25,344 nucleotides of DNA, taken from contig CAKTOJ010000015.1 of the NCBI GenBank assembly GCA_934589665.1, forward strand, positions 1-25,344. Direction: 5' to 3'. The translations under genes and the position numbers were made by a program. This DNA is from an uncultured Oscillospiraceae bacterium. Lineage in GTDB: Bacteria > Bacillota > Clostridia > Oscillospirales > Oscillospiraceae. How positions within the stretch are numbered: position 1 is the first letter of the stretch; each line of letters starts with the position of its first letter. Below the pieces are notes generated by a model. The model was not told where the DNA came from, ran no database searches, and saw nothing but the letters and a program-made list of their open reading frames with translations. Below, in pieces: positions 8,999 to 15,791 of the stretch.

Positions 8999-9556
8999 TT
9001 ATGCGCCCGCAAAGTGGAACACGACACCGACAAGCGCCGAAAAGCCGATGAATACGATCGGGTGCCAGCCCTTCGTCTGTTTTACCCAGCGCGTGAGCGC
9101 GAGCAGCACAATCGCCAGAAGCGCCCCCTGCCAGAAAAAGCCGCTCGAGACCACAAAGGTTTCACGCACCACGACAATGCCCGCCGCCGTGATGAGCGCG
9201 GTGGACGCGGGACGCAGACCGTAAAACGCGCCGGTGACATACTTGCTGTCACGGAAGGCCTGCAAAAAGGCGGCAACAATGAGAATAACGATGATGCTCG
9301 GCGTAACAAGGCCGATCGTCGCCACCAGCGCACCGGGCACACCGCCGGTCAGGAAGCCGACGTAGGTCGCCATGTTCACGCCGATGGGTCCGGGCGTGGA
9401 TTCGGACACAGCAATCATGTCCGCCAGCTGCGCGCGGGTATACCAGCCGGTCTTGTCGGCAATGTTATAGAGGAAGGGGAGCGTCGCCATGCCGCCGCCG
9501 ACGGCGAAGAGGCCTGTTTTAAAGAACTCCCAGAAAAGCTGCAAATAAAGCATCAT
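8999..9556 (-). CDS. Chromate-family (CHR) transporter half-protein, second gene of pair
   Basis: 185-residue hydrophobic protein of the half-size (single CHR domain) type. FAVGGGMATLPFL near the N-terminus and STPGPIGVNMATYVG about 40 residues later are the conserved CHR motifs, followed by hydrophobic helices and a membrane-embedded C-terminus. Half-size CHR proteins are usually encoded in pairs and work together; chromate efflux is shown for some, but many members have unknown anions as substrates. The start is an ATGATG: the first ATG (9554-9556) overlaps the upstream stop as ATGA, indicating translational coupling to the partner gene. Confidence 0.9.
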   Translation of the reverse strand: MMLYLQLFWEFFKTGLFAVGGGMATLPFLYNIADKTGWYTRAQLADMIAVSESTPGPIGVNMATYVGFLTGGVPGALVATIGLVTPSIIVILIVAAFLQAFRDSKYVTGAFYGLRPASTALITAAGIVVVRETFVVSSGFFWQGALLAIVLLALTRWVKQTKGWHPIVFIGFSALVGVVFHFAGA

Positions 9557-10107
9557 GCCGCCTCACCGCCTTTCTTCAGAACGACCTGCAATACGATGCC
9601 GCTGACCGCCGCGAACACGACGAAGACCACCGGCGAGCAGTCGGTCAGGATCGATGCGAGCAGGATCAGGATATAAAGCGCGAGCGTCTTTTTATCCACG
9701 ACCGACTTCTTCCACAGCTTGAGCACCGCGTTGAAGATCAGCACGCACACGCACACGCGGATGCCCGCAAAGGCATTTTTCACCCACGCGACGTCGGCAA
9801 ACGTCGTGATAACGCCCGCCAGCAGCGAAATGATGATAAGCGAGGGAAACACCACACCGAGCGTCGCCACCACGCCGCCGGCAGCGCCGGCGACCTTCCG
9901 CCCCGCAAAGGTCGCGGTGTTGACCGCAATCACGCCGGGGGTGCACTGGCCGATGGCAAACCAGTCGGCAAGCTCCTCCTCGCTTGCCCAGCCCTTGTCC
10001 TCCACGACCTCACGCTGCAGGATCGGCAGCATGGCGTAACCGCCGCCGAAGGTCATCACGCCGACCTTGGCAAAGGTCCAAAACAATTCCCACAGTTTTT
10101 TCGTCAT
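9553..10107 (-). CDS. Chromate-family (CHR) transporter half-protein, first gene of pair
   Basis: 184-residue hydrophobic protein, paralogue of the downstream gene. It carries MTFGGGYAMLPIL and CTPGVIAVNTATFAG at the same relative positions as the partner, so the two derive from one CHR domain. AAGGAG lies five bases before the ATG at 10105-10107, only nine bases after the birA stop. The two proteins probably assemble as an antiparallel heterodimer, as proposed for paired short-chain CHR proteins. Substrate unknown; chromate is the family name, not shown here. Confidence 0.9.
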   Translation of the reverse strand: MTKKLWELFWTFAKVGVMTFGGGYAMLPILQREVVEDKGWASEEELADWFAIGQCTPGVIAVNTATFAGRKVAGAAGGVVATLGVVFPSLIIISLLAGVITTFADVAWVKNAFAGIRVCVCVLIFNAVLKLWKKSVVDKKTLALYILILLASILTDCSPVVFVVFAAVSGIVLQVVLKKGGEAA

Positions 10108-10116
10108 ATTTTCTCC

Positions 10117-11118
10117 TTACTCCACATATCCGTAAAGGCCGCGCACGGACACCTCGCCCGTGCGGATGGTTTCTATCGTCCCATCTGCATGCCGCACGAT
10201 CAGGCCGAACTGATCGTCCACATCCAGCGCCGTGACTCTCTCGTGCGAGTCCTGCCACAAAAGCTGCACCTCGCGCCCGAGCGTCAGGCAGTCGCGGCGG
10301 TAGGCGTCCAGATAGCGTGCCGTCTCACCGCTGCAAAGCGCCTCATAAAGCCTGTCAAGCTCCTCGATCAGCGCGGCGGAAAGCTTCGCGCGCACCACAC
10401 GCCGTCCGGTTTCAAGCTCAATGGAGGTCGCCACCTCACGCAGCTCCGGCGGGAAGTCGTCCGCTGCGTTATTGCAGTTGATGCCAATGCCGATCACCGC
10501 GTAGTCCAGCGCGCCGCTCTCGCCCTCGAGCGAGAGCTCAGTAAGCGTTCCGCTGAGCTTTTTGTTATTGAGCACAAGGTCGTTCGTCCACTTGATCTTC
10601 GGCCGCACACCGCATGCACGCTCCACCGCGTCGCAGGCCGCGACTGCACCGAGCGCCGTGAGCGGCAGCAGCCGCTCCGCCGGAAGCTTCGGGCGCAGCA
10701 GCACCGAGAGGTATACCCCGCGCCCGCTCGCGCTGGAAAAGCTGCGGCCGCGCCGTCCGCGGCCCGCCGTCTGCTCATCCGCCACGGCCACTGTGCCGTC
10801 GGGCGCGCCCTCCGCCGCGGCGCGCTTTAAAAAGCTGTTGGTGGAGTCGACGCTTTCAAAGCAGTAAAGCGTTTTGCCAACCCGCTGCGTTTCGCCCAGA
10901 TAGCGCCGCAGCTCGCGCTCAGTCAGCGCGTCCGGCGACGACGAGAGGCAGTAGCCCTGTCCGGTCTGTGCGTCTATGATATAGCCGTCGCGCCGCAGGG
11001 CGTTCACGCCCTTCCATACCGCCGCACGGGAAATGCCGAGCTGTGCGGAGATATCCTCTCCGGAGACGAACTTCCCCTCCCGCGCACTGAGCAGGGCAAA
11101 AATTTTTTCTTTGCTCAA
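10117..11118 (-). CDS. birA: Bifunctional biotin-protein ligase / biotin operon repressor
   Basis: Makes biotinyl-AMP and attaches biotin to carboxylase biotin domains; with an N-terminal DNA-binding domain it can also repress biotin genes. 333 residues: winged helix at about 1-58 (VSGEDISAQLGISRAAVWK), catalytic domain with GRGRRGR (119-125) and KWTNDLVLNNKKLSG (176-190; the common KWPND reads KWTND), and a C-terminal SH3-like region. The start is a TTG at 11116-11118; no ATG or GTG gives a complete HTH, and GGTGAGG lies just upstream. No biotin synthesis gene is in the window. Two chr genes follow nine bases downstream. A TTTACA-17-TACAAT promoter lies about 110 bases upstream. Confidence 0.95.
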   Translation of the reverse strand: MSKEKIFALLSAREGKFVSGEDISAQLGISRAAVWKGVNALRRDGYIIDAQTGQGYCLSSSPDALTERELRRYLGETQRVGKTLYCFESVDSTNSFLKRAAAEGAPDGTVAVADEQTAGRGRRGRSFSSASGRGVYLSVLLRPKLPAERLLPLTALGAVAACDAVERACGVRPKIKWTNDLVLNNKKLSGTLTELSLEGESGALDYAVIGIGINCNNAADDFPPELREVATSIELETGRRVVRAKLSAALIEELDRLYEALCSGETARYLDAYRRDCLTLGREVQLLWQDSHERVTALDVDDQFGLIVRHADGTIETIRTGEVSVRGLYGYVE

Positions 11119-11150
11119 CGCCTCACCCGCTTCCTGTTATTCCCAGGATT

Positions 11151-11167
11151 TGTAACTCTTTTGTTAT
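11151..11167 (+). promoter_or_regulatory. WalR-like direct-repeat box at the MBOAT operon promoter
   Basis: TGTAAC-TCTTT-TGTTAT matches the TGTWAH-N5-TGTWAH consensus of the WalR (YycF) response regulator and has the 11-base period typical of OmpR-family dimers. It ends on the first base of the -35 hexamer at 11167, the place expected for an activator. A third half-site-like TGTTAT lies at 11135-11140, out of the 11-base register. A PhoP/PhoB-family regulator is the main alternative. Confidence 0.5.
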
Positions 11168-11195
11168 TGACGAATCCCGGTCGAGCACATACAAT
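11167..11195 (+). promoter_or_regulatory. Promoter of the MBOAT-SGNH operon
   Basis: TTGACG (11167-11172), 17-base spacer, TACAAT (11190-11195); start expected near 11202, giving a leader of about 90 bases. It faces the birA promoter, so the two transcripts overlap at their 5' ends. Confidence 0.75.
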
Positions 11196-11203
11196 AAAGA
11201 AAT

Positions 11204-11217
11204 TGTGGTTGACCACA
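11204..11217. promoter_or_regulatory. 14-bp palindrome between face-to-face promoters (candidate operator)
   Basis: TGTGGTTGACCACA is a dyad of 6-bp arms with a 2-base centre. It starts about two bases after the predicted start site of the MBOAT transcript and ends about two bases from that of birA, lying symmetrically between both -10 boxes. That position suits a repressor acting on both promoters. The regulator is not identified. Confidence 0.5.
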
Positions 11218-11225
11218 GCGCAGAT

Positions 11226-11254
11226 ATTGTAGCATGCCTTTTCCCCTTTGTAAA
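11226..11254 (-). promoter_or_regulatory. Promoter of birA-chr-chr
   Basis: On the minus strand TTTACA (11249-11254), 17-base spacer, TACAAT (11226-11231); start expected near 11219. The birA leader would be about 100 bases and overlaps the WalR-like box and -35 element of the opposing promoter. Confidence 0.65.
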
Positions 11255-11292
11255 CCATTCTTCCCAATTGTATTTTCTTTAGGAGCATTGTC

Positions 11293-12684
11293 GTGAGCTT
11301 TTCTACCCTTCCCTTTCTCTTTTACTTCCTTCCGGTCTTTCTGATCGTTTACTATCTCTCCCCCGCGATCTGGCGCAATCTCGTGCTGGGCGCGGGCAGC
11401 CTGCTTTTTTACTATCTTGGTGCCGGCACGGGCGGCACGCTGACGCTCCTTGCCCTCATTGTCATCAACTTTTCCGCCGCGCGGCTCATTGAGGACGCGC
11501 ACGGTGACGAGCGGAAGGCTTTCACCGTTCTGGCGCTTGCGTGTGATTTCGGCAGTCTGTTCTATTTCAAATATATGGGATGGTTTCTGGAAAATCTGGG
11601 TAAGCTGACGGCGGCAGATCTTTCCTTTTTTCATGTGGCGCTGCCGCTGGGCGTCAGCTTTTACGTCTTTCAAAGTGCCGCCTATGTGATCGACGTATAC
11701 CGCGGCGACGCGGATGCCGAGCGCAGTCTCATCAACTACACGGCCTTTCAGGTCATGTTTCCGCAGCTGACGATGGGGCCCATTCTCCGCCTGCGCGACG
11801 TACACAGCGAGCTGCACGCCCGCCGCAGCTTCCGGCGCGAGAATCTGGAGGACGGCTTCTCGCTCTTCGTCGTAGGGCTTGGCTGCAAGGTGATCCTTGC
11901 CGACCAGCTCGCCACACTCTGGACCGCACTTGAGCGCATCGGCTTCGCCTATCTCTCCACACCGCTGGCGTGGTTCGGTGCGGTGGGCTACAGCCTGCAG
12001 CTCTATTTCGACTTCTCCGGCTACTCCCTCATGGCCATGGGCCTTGGCCGGATGCTCGGCTTCGCCATTCCGCGCAACTTCGATCTGCCCTACTGCTCGC
12101 GTTCGATCTCCGAGTTCTGGCGCAGATGGCACATCACGCTCGGCACCTGGTTCCGCGATTACCTCTATATCCCCCTCGGCGGGAGCCGCCGCGGTAAGGC
12201 GCGGCTTTTGTGGAGCCTGTTCGTCGTCTGGACGCTCACCGGCCTCTGGCACGGCGCGGCGTGGAACTTCGTAGTATGGGGACTGGTTCTCTTTTTCCTC
12301 ATTGCGTTGGAAAAGTTTGTCCTCGGCAGCTTTCTTGCCCGTCACCGCCTCCTTTCGCACCTCTATTTTCTCTTCCTCATCCCGCAGACCTGGGTCATCT
12401 TCCGCATCTCAGATCTCGGTGAGCTCAGCGCATACTTCTCCCGCCTTTATCCCTTCTTCAGCAGCGGCGAAAGCGTATTCGCCGGCGACCTGCTCCGTCA
12501 GCTGGAAAGCTACTGGTGGCTCTTCGCCCTCGGCATCCTGCTCTCAACGCCGTGGCCGCGCCGCTTTTACGAACGCTTCCGCTCCACGCCCCTTGTCTGG
12601 ATACCGCTTTTCGCAGTATTCTGGCTGTGCATCTATCTGATCTCGACCGGCACGGGCGGCGAATTCCTGTACGCCCGATTCTAA
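11293..12684 (+). CDS. MBOAT-family membrane O-acyltransferase (AlgI/DltB/PatA-like)
   Basis: Polytopic membrane protein that in this family passes acyl groups, usually acetyl, across or within the membrane to modify surface polymers. 463 residues with about ten hydrophobic segments. Family signatures: FYVFQSAAYVIDVYRG, FPQLTMGPILR, LQLYFDFSGYSLMAMGLGRM, FWRRWHITLGTWFRDYLYIP then LGGSRRG, and LTGLWHGAAWNFVVWG with the invariant active-site His320. The start is a GTG at 11293 with AGGAG seven bases upstream; no ATG fits. The SGNH hydrolase gene follows 22 bases later, a pairing typical of O-acetylation systems. Substrate polymer (peptidoglycan, teichoic acid or exopolysaccharide) cannot be told from sequence. 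Confidence 0.93.
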   Translation: MSFSTLPFLFYFLPVFLIVYYLSPAIWRNLVLGAGSLLFYYLGAGTGGTLTLLALIVINFSAARLIEDAHGDERKAFTVLALACDFGSLFYFKYMGWFLENLGKLTAADLSFFHVALPLGVSFYVFQSAAYVIDVYRGDADAERSLINYTAFQVMFPQLTMGPILRLRDVHSELHARRSFRRENLEDGFSLFVVGLGCKVILADQLATLWTALERIGFAYLSTPLAWFGAVGYSLQLYFDFSGYSLMAMGLGRMLGFAIPRNFDLPYCSRSISEFWRRWHITLGTWFRDYLYIPLGGSRRGKARLLWSLFVVWTLTGLWHGAAWNFVVWGLVLFFLIALEKFVLGSFLARHRLLSHLYFLFLIPQTWVIFRISDLGELSAYFSRLYPFFSSGESVFAGDLLRQLESYWWLFALGILLSTPWPRRFYERFRSTPLVWIPLFAVFWLCIYLISTGTGGEFLYARF

Positions 12685-12706
12685 AGCTTTTGCAAGGAGG
12701 TATTCC

Positions 12707-13705
12707 ATGGCTCATTTCTCCCCTCTGCTGTGGCTCTGCGCCGTCAGTGCCGCCGCGCTCAATTCTTTCACCGCGCTTGATCCCACCGGCGTGTATGGAG
12801 ACTATCTCGACCAGCTCGGCGCAGATACGCCCGCCGTCGCCGCCTTTTTCACTGCCGCGCAGAGCGGCGTTTTCCCATGGACGTTGCCCGAGATCCCCGT
12901 CGTCGAGCCGGAGGTCCCCGAAGCGCCCTCTGAACCGAAGGCTCCCGAAACGCCTGCCGAACCGGTCAGCCCCTTCACCACGGTGGACGCGAGCTACTTT
13001 GACGACGCGCTTTTCCTCGGCGACTCGCACACCGCCGGCTTCCACGACTATGCGGGGCTGCGCAATGCGACCTACTTTACCAAAAACGGTCTGACCGTCT
13101 GGGACGCGACGGAAAAGCGCTTTATCGAGCTTGACGGGAAGAAGTATACACTCGCTGAGGCACTCGGCACACGGCAGTTCGGTAAAATCTATGTAATGCT
13201 CGGCATTAATGAGCTCGGCGCCGGCACCGCGGAAAGCTGGGCGGCGCAGTATAAGGTCGTCCTCGACACGCTGCGTCAGACGCAGCCGAATGCCATCATC
13301 TTCATCCAGTCGATGTTCCACACCACGCAGGAAAAGTCCGAAAGCTCCTACTTCAAAAACGACGTCATCAATGCCCGCAACGCCGCCATCGCGCAGCTGG
13401 CCGACAACGAGACGGTCTTTTACCTGAGCGTCAACACCGTTTTTGACGATGAGACCGGCGCACTGCGCTCCGACTACTCCGGCGACGGCATCCACGTCCG
13501 CGCTCCATACTATGTCGAGTGGCGCGATTACCTGTACCAGTTCGGTGTGGTGCGCGGTACGGGCTCCTCCGTCCAGACCGCTCCGCCGGACGATACTTCG
13601 TCCGGTGACACGGACGGGGATACGGCGGCTGTCCCCGTTGTCTCCTCAGAGACTGTATCTCTTCCAGTCGAGAGCATGCTCCCCGGCGCCGCCGCTTCGC
13701 AATAA
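12707..13705 (+). CDS. SGNH/GDSL hydrolase, likely partner of the MBOAT protein
   Basis: 332 residues. A hydrophobic N-terminus (residues 5-18) without a clear basic region may be a signal anchor, followed by a Pro/Glu-rich linker (about 60-88). The catalytic domain has block I FLGDSHTAGF with nucleophile Ser107, block III-like MLGINELG, and block V DYSGDGIH with Asp260 and His263 (DxxH). A Ser/Thr/Asp-rich tail ends the protein. SGNH partners of MBOAT proteins act as extracytoplasmic acetyltransferases or esterases on surface glycans (PatB/OatA/AlgX-like). The ATG at 12707 follows AAGGAGG by seven bases. Transcribed with the MBOAT gene and closed by a strong terminator. Whether it is a transferase or an esterase is open. 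Confidence 0.88.
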   Translation: MAHFSPLLWLCAVSAAALNSFTALDPTGVYGDYLDQLGADTPAVAAFFTAAQSGVFPWTLPEIPVVEPEVPEAPSEPKAPETPAEPVSPFTTVDASYFDDALFLGDSHTAGFHDYAGLRNATYFTKNGLTVWDATEKRFIELDGKKYTLAEALGTRQFGKIYVMLGINELGAGTAESWAAQYKVVLDTLRQTQPNAIIFIQSMFHTTQEKSESSYFKNDVINARNAAIAQLADNETVFYLSVNTVFDDETGALRSDYSGDGIHVRAPYYVEWRDYLYQFGVVRGTGSSVQTAPPDDTSSGDTDGDTAAVPVVSSETVSLPVESMLPGAAASQ

Positions 13706-13707
13706 GG

Positions 13708-13744
13708 AAAAAAGGAAACCGCCCGGCGGGCGGTTTCCTTTTTT
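13708..13744. terminator. Bidirectional terminator between the SGNH gene and pckG
   Basis: A perfect 17-bp stem whose arms are six A plus GGAAACCGCCC (13708-13724) and its complement (13728-13744), with a 3-base loop. Each strand ends in six T. It begins two bases after the plus-strand stop codon and its last base is the last base of the pckG stop codon on the minus strand. Confidence 0.93.
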
Positions 13745-15570
13745 CACTTTCTTCTGTAGCCGCGGTTGAGACGCGTCTCCAGCGCGTCAAGCTCCTCATA
13801 GAGCTCCGGCGGCACCTTGCCGATCTTTTCATAGTAGGCGCGGGCGTCATCGCACTCCTGAAGCCAGAGGTCGCGGTCGACCGAGAGCAGGCGGCGCATG
13901 TCGTACATGGACATTTCCAGCCCCTCCATGTCGATATCGTGCGTGTTCGGCTCATAGCCGAGCGCCGTCTCCGCCGCACCGATCTCGTCCTCCGCACGGG
14001 AAATGATCCACTGGAGCACGCGCATGTTGTCGCCGAAGCCGGGCCAGGCGAAGTTGCCCTCGTCGTCGGTGCGGAACCAGTTGACGTTGAAGATCTTGGG
14101 CGGGTTGGGGATCTTCTTCCCCATGTCCAGCCAGTGCTGCCAGTAGTCGCCCATGTGATAGCCGCAGAAGGGCAGCATCGCCATGGGGTCGCGGCGCACC
14201 ACACCGACCTGTCCGGTGGCGGCAGCAGTCGTTTCAGACGCCATGATCGAGCCGATGAACACGCCGTGCTGCCAGTTGAAGGACTGGTAGACCAGCGGCG
14301 CGGTCTTGGCGCGGCGGCCGCCGAAGATAATCGCGCTGATCGGCACGCCCTCGGGGTTGTCAAACTCCGGACTCAGGCAGGGGCAGTTGCGCGCGGGCGC
14401 GGTGAAGCGGCTGTTTGGATGCGCGGCCTTTTCAGGGCTCTGCGGCGTCCACGGGCGGCCGCGCCAGTCGATTGCGCGGGCGGGCGGTGTTTTGTTCAGG
14501 CCCTCCCACCACACGGTATTGTCGCTCAGGTCGAGCGCAACATTCGTAAAGATGGTATCCTTATGCGTGGAGATGAGCGCATTGGGGTTGGACTTCATGG
14601 ACGTGCCGGGAGCGACGCCGAAAAAGCCGTTTTCAGGGTTCACCGCCCAGAGGCGGCCGTCCTTGCCGACGCGCAGCCAGGCAATATCGTCGCCCACGCA
14701 CCACACGCGCCAGCCCCAGCGCTGCAAGCCCTCGGGCGGAATGAGCATGGCAAGGTTCGTCTTGCCGCAGGCGGAGGGGAAGGCCGCGGAAATGTACTTA
14801 ATGTCGCCGCGGGGATTCTGAATGCCAAGGATGAGCATATGCTCGGCCATCCAGCCCTCCTGACGGCCAAGGTTGGAGGCAATGCGGAGTGCAAAGCATT
14901 TCTTGCCCTGGAGCACATTGCCGCCGTAATTGGAGTTCATGGAGATAATGGTATTGTCCTGCGGGAAGTGGACAATGTACTTGTTCTCCTTATCGAGATT
15001 GCACTGGCAGTGCAGGCCCTTGATAAAGCCGGTGTCGTCGCCGAGCGCATCGCACACGGCCTTGCCAATGCGGGTCATGATCGCCATATTCAAAACAACG
15101 TAAATCGAGTCCGTCAGCTCAAAGCCGTACTTGGCGAACGGCGAGCCAATGATGGACATGGAATAGGGGATGACGTACATCGTGCGGCCCTTGTAGGCCC
15201 CCTCCGCCAGATCGTACATTTTCTTGTACATTTCCTTGGGGTCCATCCAGTGGTTTGTGGGGCCGGCATCCTCTTCCCTTTCACAGCAGATGAAGGTGCG
15301 GTCCTCCACGCGGGCAACATCATCCGGATCGGTGCGGTGCAGATAGCAGCCGGGGAGCTTATCCTGATTGAGCCGGATGAGAATGCCCTCCTCAACAGCC
15401 TGTGCGCGCAGCGTCTCAAGCTGCTCCTCCTCGCCGGTGATCCATACGATCCGGTCCGGCTGCGTCATCGCGGCCATTTCTTCCATCCACGCGAGGGCGG
15501 CCCGGTTTTTCGTCAGGGCTGTCTTTTCGTCCATCCATTTGAGGTCGGACTTTGGTTTACGGTTCGTCAT
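13744..15570 (-). CDS. pckG: Phosphoenolpyruvate carboxykinase (GTP)
   Basis: Interconverts oxaloacetate and PEP with GTP/GDP; in anaerobes it may run toward gluconeogenesis or CO2 fixation. 608 residues, the GTP-type length (ATP-type enzymes are about 530 and lack this sequence). Signatures: FPSACGKTNLAML (264-276) with P-loop Lys270 and the reactive Cys268 typical of GTP-PEPCK, VGDDIAWLR (292-300) with the metal-binding Asp, NPENGFFGVAPGTS, and the guanine-binding region FNVNWFRTD near the C-terminus. The start ATG at 15568-15570 has GAGGAAAG upstream. Monocistronic, with a roughly 140-base leader and an 11-bp inverted repeat around its promoter. The GTP-type is the less common PEPCK in Firmicutes. 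Confidence 0.96.
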   Translation of the reverse strand: MTNRKPKSDLKWMDEKTALTKNRAALAWMEEMAAMTQPDRIVWITGEEEQLETLRAQAVEEGILIRLNQDKLPGCYLHRTDPDDVARVEDRTFICCEREEDAGPTNHWMDPKEMYKKMYDLAEGAYKGRTMYVIPYSMSIIGSPFAKYGFELTDSIYVVLNMAIMTRIGKAVCDALGDDTGFIKGLHCQCNLDKENKYIVHFPQDNTIISMNSNYGGNVLQGKKCFALRIASNLGRQEGWMAEHMLILGIQNPRGDIKYISAAFPSACGKTNLAMLIPPEGLQRWGWRVWCVGDDIAWLRVGKDGRLWAVNPENGFFGVAPGTSMKSNPNALISTHKDTIFTNVALDLSDNTVWWEGLNKTPPARAIDWRGRPWTPQSPEKAAHPNSRFTAPARNCPCLSPEFDNPEGVPISAIIFGGRRAKTAPLVYQSFNWQHGVFIGSIMASETTAAATGQVGVVRRDPMAMLPFCGYHMGDYWQHWLDMGKKIPNPPKIFNVNWFRTDDEGNFAWPGFGDNMRVLQWIISRAEDEIGAAETALGYEPNTHDIDMEGLEMSMYDMRRLLSVDRDLWLQECDDARAYYEKIGKVPPELYEELDALETRLNRGYRRK

Positions 15571-15691
15571 CTCTTTCTTTCCTCTTCAGCATATCCGCGG
15601 GGCAATTGAAAAATTTTTGCGCCGTGGCTGTGTGGTTCGCTTTGCATCCCCGGCAAGGGGGGAGAGGGAGCTGACCGATGCACAGAGAAAA

Positions 15692-15750
15692 ATTGCTATT
15701 GAGAGTCCTCCTGCTTCAGCAGTTTAGCAGAAAGATTGTTCAATAGCAAT
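15692..15750. promoter_or_regulatory. 11-bp inverted repeat bracketing the pckG promoter
   Basis: ATTGCTATTGA at 15692-15702 and its exact complement TCAATAGCAAT at 15740-15750, separated by 37 bases. The upstream arm covers the -35 hexamer of pckG; the other lies just inside the transcript, about 12-22 bases after the predicted start. Arm centres are 48 bases apart. Arrangement fits two operator sites for one regulator; no match to the cre consensus is seen. Confidence 0.55.
15721..15749 (-). promoter_or_regulatory. Promoter of pckG
   Basis: On the minus strand TTGCTA (15744-15749), 17-base spacer, TAAACT (15721-15726), start near 15714. Moderate sigma-A match placed inside the inverted repeat. 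The leader of about 143 bases contains several possible GC hairpins but no riboswitch I recognise. Confidence 0.5.
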
Positions 15751-15791
15751 AAATTGTATCATTATTATTTTCTATAAGTGCTGCCGCTGTG

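Noticed and set aside
11248..11257. TTTGTAAACC as a BirA operator half-site
   Set aside because: Resembles half of the Firmicute biotin operator, but no inverted partner at the proper distance is present and no biotin gene is nearby; it overlaps the birA -35 element.
11164..12360. Minus-strand frame opposite the MBOAT gene
   Set aside because: Charged, repetitive antisense translation; the plus strand encodes a complete MBOAT protein.
13939..15609. Long open frame on the plus strand antisense to pckG (556 codons)
   Set aside because: Mirror-image frame of a firmly identified GC-rich gene; Arg/His/Val-rich sequence with no domain and no ribosome binding site.
15571..15714. Possible riboswitch in the long pckG leader
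   Set aside because: Several GC hairpins can be drawn, but no conserved aptamer core and no terminator or sequestering stem next to the ribosome binding site are visible.
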